From Lysobacterales bacterium 66-474 (GTDB taxonomy: Bacteria > Pseudomonadota > Gammaproteobacteria > Xanthomonadales > Rhodanobacteraceae): a DNA stretch of 64,000 bases. A program made the translations under genes and the position numbers. This document shows positions 51,503 through 59,214 of the stretch, piece after piece. Each line of letters starts with the position of its first letter. Position 1 is the first letter of the stretch. The stretch lies in assembly GCA_001899805.1 (NCBI GenBank), contig MKWP01000014.1:558001-622000 (forward strand), in the 5' to 3' direction. The notes under the pieces were generated by a model that was not told the DNA's origin, did not search any database, and saw nothing but the letters and a program-made list of their open reading frames with translations.

Positions 51503-52606
51503 ATGAAGAAAAATACGCTGATCGTGACCCAGGAAGCTTTGGCCCGGTTGCGGCCCGAGGATCTGGCCGCGTCGGCGGCGGAAGCGGTACGTGAAATCCT
51601 GGCTGAAGCGGCCTCGGCGAATACCGCCCGCAGCTACGCCAGTGCACTGCGCTACTGGGCCGCCTGGTACCAGGGCCGTTACGGCACCCCGATCACGGTG
51701 CCGGTGTCCGAGGCCGCGGTGATGCAGTTCATCGTGGACCATGTGGCGCGGCGTTCGAAAGCCGGTCTGAAATGGGAACTGCCACAGCAGCTCGACGCGC
51801 TGCTGGTCGTCACCAAGATCAAGCACAAACCGGGGCCCCTGAAGCTCAGCACGGTGGTCCACCGCGTTGCCGTCTTGTCCGAAGCCCATCAGCTGAAAAA
51901 GCTTGCAAATCCGTGCGAGCAACCGGCGGTGCGGCACCTGCTGGCGCGGGCCCGGCGCGCCGCGATCAAGCGCGGCGAACGACCGGCGAAGAAGACCGCC
52001 ATCACCAAGCCGGAACTCGAGGCCATGATCGCGACCTGCGATGCCTCCCTCGAGGGCTTGCGCGACCGCGCCCTGCTGTATTTTGCGTTCGCCAGTGGCG
52101 GCCGGCGACGCAGCGAAGTCGCGGCCGCCGATCTGCATGACTTGCACGCGTTGCCGGAAGGCGGCTACGTCTATCGGCTCGAACACAGCAAGACCCAACA
52201 GGCTGGCGTGACCGCACATTCCACGCCAGACAAGCCGGTATTGGGCGTGGCGGCCGAGGCGCTGGCCGCTTGGCTGACGGTCAGCGGTCTCAAAGAGGGG
52301 GCAATGTTCAGGCGGATATGGAAGACTCGCGTCGGTCCGGCGCTCTCCCCCGCTGCCATCGGCGCGATCGTGCAACGCAGAGCGATCATGGCGAAACTCG
52401 AGGGAAACTTCGGCGGCCACAGCCTGCGCTCAGGATTTGTTACAGAGGGGGCGCGGCAAGGTATCGCGCTGCCCGCGTTGATGGCGATGACGGAGCACCA
52501 CTCGGTCAGCAGCGTGATCGGGTACTTCCAAGCCGGGGGTGCGGCCAAGAACCCGGCGGCGCACTTGCTGGACACCCGAGATCTTCACGAGCCGCCTGAA
52601 AACTGA
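51503..52606 (+). CDS. tnpS: tyrosine recombinase, TnpS-type cointegrate resolvase (copy B)
   Basis: A 367-residue tyrosine recombinase. N-terminal domain: ASANTARSYASALRYWAAWY. Catalytic pieces: Arg in FASGGRRRSEVAAADL, Lys in RLEHSKTQQAGV, His-x-x-Arg in GGHSLRSGFVTEG, and SVSSVIGYFQAGGA with the Tyr. It is closer to the Tn4651 TnpS type than copy A. Together with tnpT and the inverted repeat between them it forms a resolution module. The ars operon to its right points toward it, mirroring copy A. Confidence 0.82.
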   Translation: MKKNTLIVTQEALARLRPEDLAASAAEAVREILAEAASANTARSYASALRYWAAWYQGRYGTPITVPVSEAAVMQFIVDHVARRSKAGLKWELPQQLDALLVVTKIKHKPGPLKLSTVVHRVAVLSEAHQLKKLANPCEQPAVRHLLARARRAAIKRGERPAKKTAITKPELEAMIATCDASLEGLRDRALLYFAFASGGRRRSEVAAADLHDLHALPEGGYVYRLEHSKTQQAGVTAHSTPDKPVLGVAAEALAAWLTVSGLKEGAMFRRIWKTRVGPALSPAAIGAIVQRRAIMAKLEGNFGGHSLRSGFVTEGARQGIALPALMAMTEHHSVSSVIGYFQAGGAAKNPAAHLLDTRDLHEPPEN

Positions 52607-52689
52607 TCCGGCCCGAACACCAGCGGACCACCCAAAGTGGGCCCGACACCCAGGTTCTTCTGCGCGGCCCGGCAATGCCGTGCCGATCG

Positions 52690-52900
52690 CCGCGCGAATG
52701 AACGCGGTTGGCCAGATCCCGCTGGCTGCTACGGCCGCGCTGCTGTTGAACCTCGAGGCGGTGCTGACCGCACTGTTGGCATGGAGTATCGCGAGACTGC
52801 GAACCGCTGGATCGTGTTTGGCTTCGCGCTGATCGTAGTCGGCGCAGTACCACCTGCGTGGAGTAGTTTCGGCGCGTACCGGTGCGTACTTTCGTACCCG
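52690..52900 (+). pseudogene. relic: EamA/DMT-family transporter C-terminal fragment
   Basis: In one frame the DNA gives IPLAATAALLLNLEAVLTAL with LAW, and in the next frame EYRETANRWIVFGFALIVVG. Together these are the last two helices of an EamA-type drug/metabolite exporter, broken by a frameshift near 52785 and lacking the rest. The whole 314-base gap 52607-52920 holds nothing else. Confidence 0.6.
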
Positions 52901-52920
52901 TGATGATTGAACTGCATGGC

Positions 52921-54231
52921 TCACAACCGGGTTACGATCGGCAGCCACGCGGCCAGCGCGAGCAGAGTGACCAATAGCACCGGCGGCGTCAGTACCAAGC
53001 CGACCTTCATGTACTGGCCCCAGCCGATACGATGACCCTTGGCCGCCAGGACATGCAGCCACAGCAGCGTCGCGAGGCTGCCAATGGGGGTGAACTTGGG
53101 CCCCAGGTCATTGCCCACGACGTTCGCGAACACCATCAAGTGATGGGTCAGGGGCGGAACGTTCGCATGGCTGATTGCCAATGCACCGACCAGCGTCGAG
53201 GGCATGTTGTTCATGACGGCTGCGACGCAGGCTGCGAGAAAGCCGGTGCCCACGGTTGCGACTGCCACATTCTGACGGCCGAGCGCCTCCAACAGCGTTG
53301 CGCCGTAGCGGGTGAGCCCGGCTTCGCCCAACCCATAAACCACCACGTACATGCCGAGTGAGAACAGCACGATCTGCCAGGGCGCATGTCGGATGACTCT
53401 GGCAACGGACACGACGGCGCCGTGTCCGCGATGCCACCAGCGCCCCGCGATGGCCATGAGGACCAATGCCGCCGCGCCGGTGATGAAGGAGACGGGTACG
53501 TGCAAGGGCGCCAGCACGAAATACGCCACAAGCAGGATGACCAGCAGCGGCAACGCCGCGCGGAACACCTGATGATCGACGATGGCGCTGGCTGGCGCGT
53601 CCAGTTCGGCCACGTCGTAGCGCGTCGGAATCTTCCGGCCGAACGCGAACCACAATACCGCCAGCGTGGCCGCGATCGACACTAGGTCGACCGGCACCAT
53701 GATGGCGGCGTAATGGTCGAACGATACTTCGAAATAGTTGGCGCTGACGATGTTGACGAGGTTCGAGATCACCAGCGGCAGGCTGGCCGTGTCGGCGATG
53801 AAGCCCGTGGCCAATACGAACGCGAGTGCCGCCGAGGGGGGGAACTTCAATCGCAGCAGAATGGCGATCACGATCGGAGTAAGCAGCAATGCCGCGCCAT
53901 CATTGGCGAAGAACGCGGCAATGGCGGCCCCAAGCAGGACCACCAGCGGGAACAATCGCCGGCCCCGTCCGCCACCCCAGCGTGCGACGTGCAGCGCAGC
54001 CCACGCGAAAAAGCCGGCCTCGTCCAGGATCAACGAAATGATGATAAGTGCGACGAAGGTAAAGGTGGCGTCCCATACGATGTGCCACACCAATGCGACA
54101 TCGGCGAACGTGACAACGCCGAAGATCAGTGCCACGGCGGCACCGCCCAAGGCGCTCCAGCCAATGCCGAGTTTCTTCGGCTGCCAAATCACGAGCGCAA
54201 GCGTGACGATGAAGATCGTGAGTGCGAGCAT
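52921..54231 (-). CDS. arsB: arsenite efflux transporter ArsB (second copy)
   Basis: A 436-residue ArsB with the same motifs as the copy at 33842: [72 protein letters not shown] and [20 protein letters not shown]. The ATG at 54231 places the first helix at the N-terminus. It is 20 bases after arsC in the operon arsR-arsI-arsC-arsB on the minus strand. Its 3' end faces the EamA relic and tnpS B. Confidence 0.93.
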   Translation of the reverse strand: MLALTIFIVTLALVIWQPKKLGIGWSALGGAAVALIFGVVTFADVALVWHIVWDATFTFVALIIISLILDEAGFFAWAALHVARWGGGRGRRLFPLVVLLGAAIAAFFANDGAALLLTPIVIAILLRLKFPPSAALAFVLATGFIADTASLPLVISNLVNIVSANYFEVSFDHYAAIMVPVDLVSIAATLAVLWFAFGRKIPTRYDVAELDAPASAIVDHQVFRAALPLLVILLVAYFVLAPLHVPVSFITGAAALVLMAIAGRWWHRGHGAVVSVARVIRHAPWQIVLFSLGMYVVVYGLGEAGLTRYGATLLEALGRQNVAVATVGTGFLAACVAAVMNNMPSTLVGALAISHANVPPLTHHLMVFANVVGNDLGPKFTPIGSLATLLWLHVLAAKGHRIGWGQYMKVGLVLTPPVLLVTLLALAAWLPIVTRL

Positions 54232-54251
54232 GAATGCGAACAGACGCTGGA

Positions 54252-54782
54252 TCAGTCGGGCTGGACCAGCGTGGGCGCTGACTCGGCGCCAATCCGCGCA
54301 ATTGCCTGCAACGCACGGCACGCTTCTGGACCAACAAGCTGGTCGGCCGGAAGCGCCACCATCGCCTCGACGCGCTCGCGCAGGAGTTCCCATGCATCGC
54401 GGTACGCCGCACGTTGGGTTGCTTCATCCCCAACCACGTGCGCCGGGTCGGGCACGCCCCAGTGCGCCGTGACGGGCGAGCCAAACCAAACCGGACACGT
54501 TTCTCCCGCGGCGTTGTCGCAGACAGTGATTACGAAGTTCATGGTCGGCGCGCCTTTCTTGGCAAATTCATCCCAGGATTTGCTGTACAGGCGGTCAGCA
54601 GGATAGCCCAGGCTCGTTGCAAGCTCCGCAGCCAGCGGCTGGACCCGTCCCGCAGGGTGGCTGCCCGCACTGAAGGCCTCGAAGTGGCCATGGCCGAGCA
54701 CGTTCAGCAGCGCTTCGGCCATGATGCTGCGTGCCGAATTGCCAGTGCACAGGAACAGCACGCGATAGGGTTTCGGGTTCAT
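54252..54782 (-). CDS. arsC: arsenate reductase ArsC (LMW-phosphatase type, second form)
   Basis: A 176-residue enzyme with P-loop VLFLCTGNSARSIMAEALLN, FEAFSAGSHPAGRVQPLAAE and the second Cys block VITVCDNAAGETCPVWFG. PVTAHWGVPDPAHVVGDEAT carries the Asp. It belongs to the CTGNSARS subfamily, about 40 residues longer at the C-terminus than ArsC at 33318, and is therefore not a recent copy of it. It reduces As(V) to As(III). It overlaps arsI by TGATG. Confidence 0.9.
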   Translation of the reverse strand: MNPKPYRVLFLCTGNSARSIMAEALLNVLGHGHFEAFSAGSHPAGRVQPLAAELATSLGYPADRLYSKSWDEFAKKGAPTMNFVITVCDNAAGETCPVWFGSPVTAHWGVPDPAHVVGDEATQRAAYRDAWELLRERVEAMVALPADQLVGPEACRALQAIARIGAESAPTLVQPD

Positions 54783-55255
54783 CACGCGCCCGTCCCCGCT
54801 GCCCGCGCTTTCGGCCCGCAGCAGGAGGATTGCGGGCCACAACACGCGTCGGACTTGGCGGCTTCCGCGTGTGGCGCAGGCGCCGAATAGATCGTGGCCT
54901 CGCCGTGGGTGTGGAAGGTTTCCCACCGCACGCCTTGAGGATCTTCGGCCCAATACTTGTCCGAGTGCGCGTAGCAGCAGGTGGTGCCCTGTTCGGCCAG
55001 GGCGACCGCATCGGCCGCCATCAGCCGTTCACCGAAGGCTTTCAGTTCGGCGCCGTCCTCCGCCTGCAAGCCGAGATGATCCACACCCGGAGCGCGATCG
55101 CGTTGCGAAATCGCGAAGTTGACGCGGGGGTCTTCCAGCATCCACTTGGCGTAATCAGACTTGTGCACGGTCGGCGTACTGCCGAACAGGGTGGAATAGA
55201 AGCGGATGCTGGCATCCAGGTCATTCACGTTGACGTGTACATGAAAGCGCTTCAT
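54782..55255 (-). CDS. arsI: ArsI/CadI-family metal(loid) resistance protein (second copy)
   Basis: A 157-residue VOC protein highly similar to the one at 32851: MKRFHVHVNVNDLDASIRFY, HKSDYAKWMLEDPRVNFAIS, GVDHLGLQAEDG, GTTCCYAHSDKYWAEDPQG and VRWETFHTHGEATIYS. The Cys-rich tail (ACCGPQSSCCGPKA) is kept. The Cys pair and Glu support organoarsenical C-As lyase (ArsI) activity; Cd binding is the alternative. It overlaps arsR by ATGA. Confidence 0.85.
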   Translation of the reverse strand: MKRFHVHVNVNDLDASIRFYSTLFGSTPTVHKSDYAKWMLEDPRVNFAISQRDRAPGVDHLGLQAEDGAELKAFGERLMAADAVALAEQGTTCCYAHSDKYWAEDPQGVRWETFHTHGEATIYSAPAPHAEAAKSDACCGPQSSCCGPKARAAGTGA

Positions 55256-55593
55256 CGCGAGGTTCTCTGTTTGGGTTGGGGTGTGCACACGGGTGCGCAG
55301 GAAGAGGTGTCGTTGCCGCAACAGTTCTCGGTCAGGAAGCCAAGCAACATGTTCATGCGCGCGTAATCGGCGCGGCAGCGGATCGAGCGGCCTTCGCGCA
55401 CATCGCGTACGAGGCCGGCGTGTCGCAGCACGTTGAGATGGCTGGTGAGCGTGGGCGCCGGTAGCTTGAGGCGGTCGCTAATTTCGCCCACCGCCAGCCC
55501 TTCGGGTCCGGCCTGCACCAGCAGGCGGTACGCCGCCAGGCGGCTGTCATGGGCAAGCGCCTTCAGGACTTCAACAGCAGTTATGTGTTTCAT
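55252..55593 (-). CDS. arsR: ArsR/SmtB-family repressor (second copy)
   Basis: A 113-residue repressor: TAVEVLKALAHDSRLAAYRL, LAVGEISDRLKLPAPTLTSH, LNVLRHAGLVRDVREGRSIR and the C-terminal ENCCGNDTSSCAPVC arsenite site. It closely matches the copy at 32495. It starts directly at the edge of its operator with no ribosome site, so a leaderless mRNA is expected. It heads the second ars operon. Confidence 0.92.
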   Translation of the reverse strand: MKHITAVEVLKALAHDSRLAAYRLLVQAGPEGLAVGEISDRLKLPAPTLTSHLNVLRHAGLVRDVREGRSIRCRADYARMNMLLGFLTENCCGNDTSSCAPVCTPQPKQRTSR

Positions 55594-55630
55594 AGTTCAT
55601 GAACTATAAAAGTAAATTTCTCACTGTCAA
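55592..55630 (-). promoter_or_regulatory. second arsR promoter with palindromic operator at the start codon
   Basis: Minus strand: TTGACA (55630-55625), 16 bases, TATAGT (55608-55603). A perfect palindrome ATAGTTCATGAACTAT (55592-55607) covers the space from the -10 box to the first bases of the ATG. It is the same layout as at 32458-32495. Confidence 0.75.
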
Positions 55631-55711
55631 GTGCCGCCCCACGTCCGTGGGCCATACACAACAAGGTGTTCATGAGGATCCGTGAAGCGCAAGGCTGAAG
55701 ATGTCGAGACG

Positions 55712-56199
55712 CTAATCTGGCCGACCGTGCTTGCGCGGCATAGCACTGGGGAAAGCTTCCGTGTGTGCACTGCCGACAAGATGGGGCGGCGCTTCGAGGT
55801 GAGATTCCAGTGCTGCGAGGATGGGGCAATCGTCGGTGGAACGGTCTTCCATGGTGCAGACGGTGCGGGTCCCGATGAGTGCGGACAACGCCTGCGGCAT
55901 CGCCATCATCGACTGTACCTTCTCTTCGAGTTGTAGTTGCTTCAGCTTGGCGAAAGATCGGGTGTCGCCACAGCAGGAACGATCAGCGTCTTCAAGTCGA
56001 GCAAACTGACGGATGTTTGAGAGCGTCATGCCGCAACGCTGCGCGTGCCGGATGAAGTTCAGCCGCCGCATGGTGTCGTTTGCCGTACAGCCGACAGCCG
56101 GCGTCCGTCTTTTCCGCAGGAGCAGGATGCACTCGTCTTCGTAGAAGCGGATATGTCTGTAGTGACCCCGCCGCGTTTCGTGAGCTTTCCGATGGTCAT
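55712..56199 (-). pseudogene. frame-shifted merR-family regulator gene
   Basis: The ATG at 56199 reads MTIGKLTKRGGVTTD, then shifts frame before IRFYEDECILLLRKRRTPA, and shifts again before DTMRRLNFIRHAQRCGMTLS. From there a clean C-terminal half follows (EDADRSCCGDTRSFAKLKQL, SALIGTRTVCTMEDRSTDDC, PILAALESHLE). The metal Cys residues of Zn/Pb-type MerR regulators are present, but the winged helix is broken at two points. It is the last gene of the minus-strand block that begins with the P-type ATPase, whose promoter is of MerR type. Confidence 0.75.
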
Positions 56200-56208
56200 G
56201 CCGATTTT

Positions 56209-57393
56209 TCATTGCGCCACCACCGTGCCCGAATACATGTTGCCGCCGCAATGAAAGACGTAGCGTCCGGCACGGGGCGCGTAAAGCTGGACGGTCCGCG
56301 TGTCTCCCACCGGCACCGTAATCTCTGCCGCGTTGCCGCCAGGGCCGAGCCCCTCGAATACGGTGCTCAGCAGACAGCCGCCGATATGGTCCGTCACGGC
56401 AAGCTGGATGGCTTGCCGTGCGGGAATAACGAGCTTGCGCGGCTGGTACGGGTAGCCGGTCGCGTCCGCACCTTCGATCAAGTGGTAACGGTGAACTGCG
56501 GGCACCGCCGCGAGGGGTGCGGCCGATGCGGGGGTGACGTACGTCCCGTAATTCTGGCCGAAGTAATAGAACAGGAATCCGCCGGTGCCAAGGAACAGCA
56601 GCGCCGTGATCCGCATCAGCCACGGTCCCATCCGGCGCAGACCAGCAAAAACGCGCTGACCCAGCAGCATCATCACGACGACCAGCAGGGCGATGGCGAG
56701 GCCGTAGGCGAACACGGACAGCGCCGCGAGCGGGTAATTGCCTGCTACCAGCGGCAACAGCAGGATGCCGAGAAAAATCGGCAACGAGCAAGTATGCGAC
56801 GCCGCGCCGTACGCGAACCCGAATGAAACGAGCGTGCGCTTCCTTGGTGACCGAGCCACGACTGGTCCAGCCTCCTGACGGGCATAGCGTCGGTTCATCG
56901 GATTCCAGCGCTCCACGAACGCCAGTGCGCCGGTGCGGTTCAGCAGGATCAGCACGCCCAGTACCACGAAGACTGCAGCAACGATCGGGATAAGGTAGAT
57001 CAGGTAGTTGTAGGCAACGCTCCCGATCACGCCGACGATGGCGCCGGCAATGCCGTAGAAGACGATGATGCCGAGCGCGACCAGCCCGGCCGCCAAGGCC
57101 AGCGAAGGCGCCGAGGCACGAGCCTTCCCGGATGGCGTTGTCCCGGCCGCAAGGTACGCCACGAACGCTGGCGTAATGGCGATGCTGCAGGGCGAAAAGA
57201 ACGAAGCCGCGCCGCCCACCAAGGCTAAGCCTAGAATCAGCGCAGGCGGTAAGGTCCGCCCGTGCTGGAGCAGCGCGCCGGCGTGCAGGTACAGGACGTA
57301 GCCTCCGGCTCCCATGAGCAAAAGAACAAGGCCCGCGCCCACCGCGCCGGCCCAGCCGCTGCGCGACGCCTTGGACAGGGTGGCTTCGGGCAT
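56209..57393 (-). CDS. CcdA/DsbD-type thiol transporter fused to a cupredoxin domain
   Basis: A 394-residue membrane protein. Residues about 1-290 form a CcdA-like core with the two Cys-containing helices, ASFFSPCSIAITPAFVAYLA and GAASHTCSLPIFLGILLLPL, which pass reducing power across the inner membrane. The last about 100 residues are an exposed cupredoxin domain with likely copper ligands in TDHIGGCLLS and YVFHCGGNMYSG. The ATG overlaps the HMA gene stop (TGATG). The fusion suggests delivery of electrons to, or copper reduction at, the periplasmic face. The function of this architecture is not established. Confidence 0.75.
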   Translation of the reverse strand: MPEATLSKASRSGWAGAVGAGLVLLLMGAGGYVLYLHAGALLQHGRTLPPALILGLALVGGAASFFSPCSIAITPAFVAYLAAGTTPSGKARASAPSLALAAGLVALGIIVFYGIAGAIVGVIGSVAYNYLIYLIPIVAAVFVVLGVLILLNRTGALAFVERWNPMNRRYARQEAGPVVARSPRKRTLVSFGFAYGAASHTCSLPIFLGILLLPLVAGNYPLAALSVFAYGLAIALLVVVMMLLGQRVFAGLRRMGPWLMRITALLFLGTGGFLFYYFGQNYGTYVTPASAAPLAAVPAVHRYHLIEGADATGYPYQPRKLVIPARQAIQLAVTDHIGGCLLSTVFEGLGPGGNAAEITVPVGDTRTVQLYAPRAGRYVFHCGGNMYSGTVVAQ

Positions 57394-57665
57394 CACCGTC
57401 GTTGGCCCTGTACGACCTGTTCGCCGGCCGCTGCCGTTGGTTCTGCCGGTTCGGTCTTGTAGCCGAGCAGGGCAAGCCGTTCGACGATCGCGGCAGGTGC
57501 GAGCTCGCCCGGATCGAACAGGACCTCGATCTGCTGGGATGCCGCGTCCGCACTGACTCGCTGGACGCCTTGCAGGGTGGTCAACACACGCGTAACCCGC
57601 TGCTCACAGCTTTCGCAATGCAGCTTCGGGTCACCGATCACTTTGAATGCGGCCGATTTGAGCAT
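57393..57665 (-). CDS. small HMA-domain metal-binding protein
   Basis: A 90-residue protein with one ferredoxin-like HMA fold. Starting MLKSAAFKVIGDPKLHCESC, the CxxC motif (HCESC, Cys17 and Cys20) is followed by EQRVTRVLTTLQGVQRVSAD. The final strand has LALLGYKTE. It would bind a soft metal (Cu(I), Hg, Zn or Cd) in the cytoplasm and pass it to a transporter. It overlaps the CcdA-fusion gene and has GGAGG upstream of its ATG. Confidence 0.85.
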   Translation of the reverse strand: MLKSAAFKVIGDPKLHCESCEQRVTRVLTTLQGVQRVSADAASQQIEVLFDPGELAPAAIVERLALLGYKTEPAEPTAAAGEQVVQGQRR

Positions 57666-57722
57666 GATGTAGTACCTCCAGTAGTAACCCGTAATGATCG
57701 GAGCGGTTCACCGTTTCAGCGG

Positions 57723-59126
57723 TCACCGATATGACTTGCCTGAAGCCGACGGGAGTCTGTTAATTCTGACCCGCATGCCCAAAGAGACGATGGCACCGAT
57801 CACAGCAATCATCGCAGCCCAAAGAAACATAGTGTTGTAGGACTCTACCGAGCCGACAACCAGAATTGAGCCGAGTACACCTACGCCGGTCGGTCTGCCC
57901 ATATTATGAAACGCATTGAGAATCCCCGCGGCATCAGTAGTCTGGTCTTTCGATAGAGCCCGGAAAGCCGCGACAGTTGTTGGAGCCAGCGGCAGACTCA
58001 TTCCCACCCCGGTCAGTACGAGCGCGCCGAGAATTTGCATGTAGGACGTTTCTGGCGAAAGACGGGTGAGGAGCAGGAAACCGACAGCAACCAAGAGGAA
58101 GCCGAGCACGGACGGAATGACCATACCCCATTTGTTGGCCAAGTACCCGCCGACATACGAGAACGCAATCGCCGTGAGTGCTGCCGGGATCACCGCGATG
58201 CTTGCCTGGATGACCTGATACTTCTGAATGTAAAGCATAAAGAAAGGGATGAACATCATGACGGCGAACATCCCAACGCACACGATCCATGTGGCAATGC
58301 TGGCGGCCATGTACGGCAAGTTTCGGAACAGCGAGAGGTTTAAGACGGGAGCGCGCGTCCGCACCTCAACCAAAACCAATAGGATCGAAATCGCCGCAAA
58401 GCCTCCATAAAGGAAGAGCGTGTTCGGTGAGGTCGCGCCAAAGATCCGCGTCCCGGCTATAGCGATGGCCAGTAGGGAGAAGCTTGCGACGGTGAGAGCG
58501 GCGCCGGCCCAGTCAAAAGACGGAGGGCGTGACGTCCGCTCATCCTGCTTCAGCCAGATCAGACCCAGGAGCCAGATGAGGATCGAAACCGGCACGAGGC
58601 CCCAGGAGACCCATCGCCAGCCCAACCAGACGGTCAGCGGCCCCCCGACCGCCGGCGCCAAAACAGCGGCCCCAACAACGAATCCTCTCCACACGCCCAG
58701 CGCGGTCGCTGATTGTGGTGAATCGCTCGGAAATACGTCCCCCAGCAACTGCATGGAAACGACGAACACGATGCCGCCGCCGATGCCCTGCAGGAACCTG
58801 AAGAGGAGAAGACTGTCAATACTCCACGCCGACCCGCTCAGAATTGCAAACACGGTGAAGATGACAAGACCCAACGAGAAGAAAAACTTGTGTCCATAGA
58901 TATCGGCGAGCTTGGCGGCGGGCACGAGGACCGCCGCAAAAGTGATCATGTAGGCGATGAGCGTCCACACTATCGTTGGCACGGTGCCGAGCGCGGCCGT
59001 GTCAGCCGGAAACGCGCGCATGATCGAGGGGAGCGCCAGCGGCATGATGCCGCCGCTTAAATGGACCAGGGCACTCCCGGCCGAAGTCAGTCCCAATAAC
59101 GCGGCACGGTTGGAGCGAGCCTTCAT
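57723..59126 (-). CDS. MFS transporter, DHA2-type (14 TM)
   Basis: A 467-residue major-facilitator protein. TM1-TM4 contain GGIMPLALPSIMRAFPADTA and the motif-A loop LADIYGHKFFFSLGL. Motif-C-like Gly-rich RFLQGIGGGIVFVV and GWRWVSWGLVPVSILIWLLG follow. Fourteen hydrophobic stretches fit the DHA2 drug:H+ antiporters. GAGGAGAAG precedes the ATG. No family within DHA2 is identifiable, and metal export by it is unproven. Just upstream (59156-59175) lies a six-base hairpin CTCGGC/GCCGAG. Confidence 0.85.
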   Translation of the reverse strand: MKARSNRAALLGLTSAGSALVHLSGGIMPLALPSIMRAFPADTAALGTVPTIVWTLIAYMITFAAVLVPAAKLADIYGHKFFFSLGLVIFTVFAILSGSAWSIDSLLLFRFLQGIGGGIVFVVSMQLLGDVFPSDSPQSATALGVWRGFVVGAAVLAPAVGGPLTVWLGWRWVSWGLVPVSILIWLLGLIWLKQDERTSRPPSFDWAGAALTVASFSLLAIAIAGTRIFGATSPNTLFLYGGFAAISILLVLVEVRTRAPVLNLSLFRNLPYMAASIATWIVCVGMFAVMMFIPFFMLYIQKYQVIQASIAVIPAALTAIAFSYVGGYLANKWGMVIPSVLGFLLVAVGFLLLTRLSPETSYMQILGALVLTGVGMSLPLAPTTVAAFRALSKDQTTDAAGILNAFHNMGRPTGVGVLGSILVVGSVESYNTMFLWAAMIAVIGAIVSLGMRVRINRLPSASGKSYR

Positions 59127-59214
59127 TTTTCTTCTCCTCTTCGAACAAAGATAATCTCGGCGGACTCACGCCGAGCCCGAAACTGCACCTCGTTCTTCGG
59201 GGGCGTCCTCCAGA

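Noticed and set aside
56200-57553. A long minus-strand frame that would fuse several hundred residues to the MerR C-terminal half
   Set aside because: The upstream part is only an alternative frame of the CcdA-cupredoxin gene; the real MerR start is at 56199 with later frameshifts.
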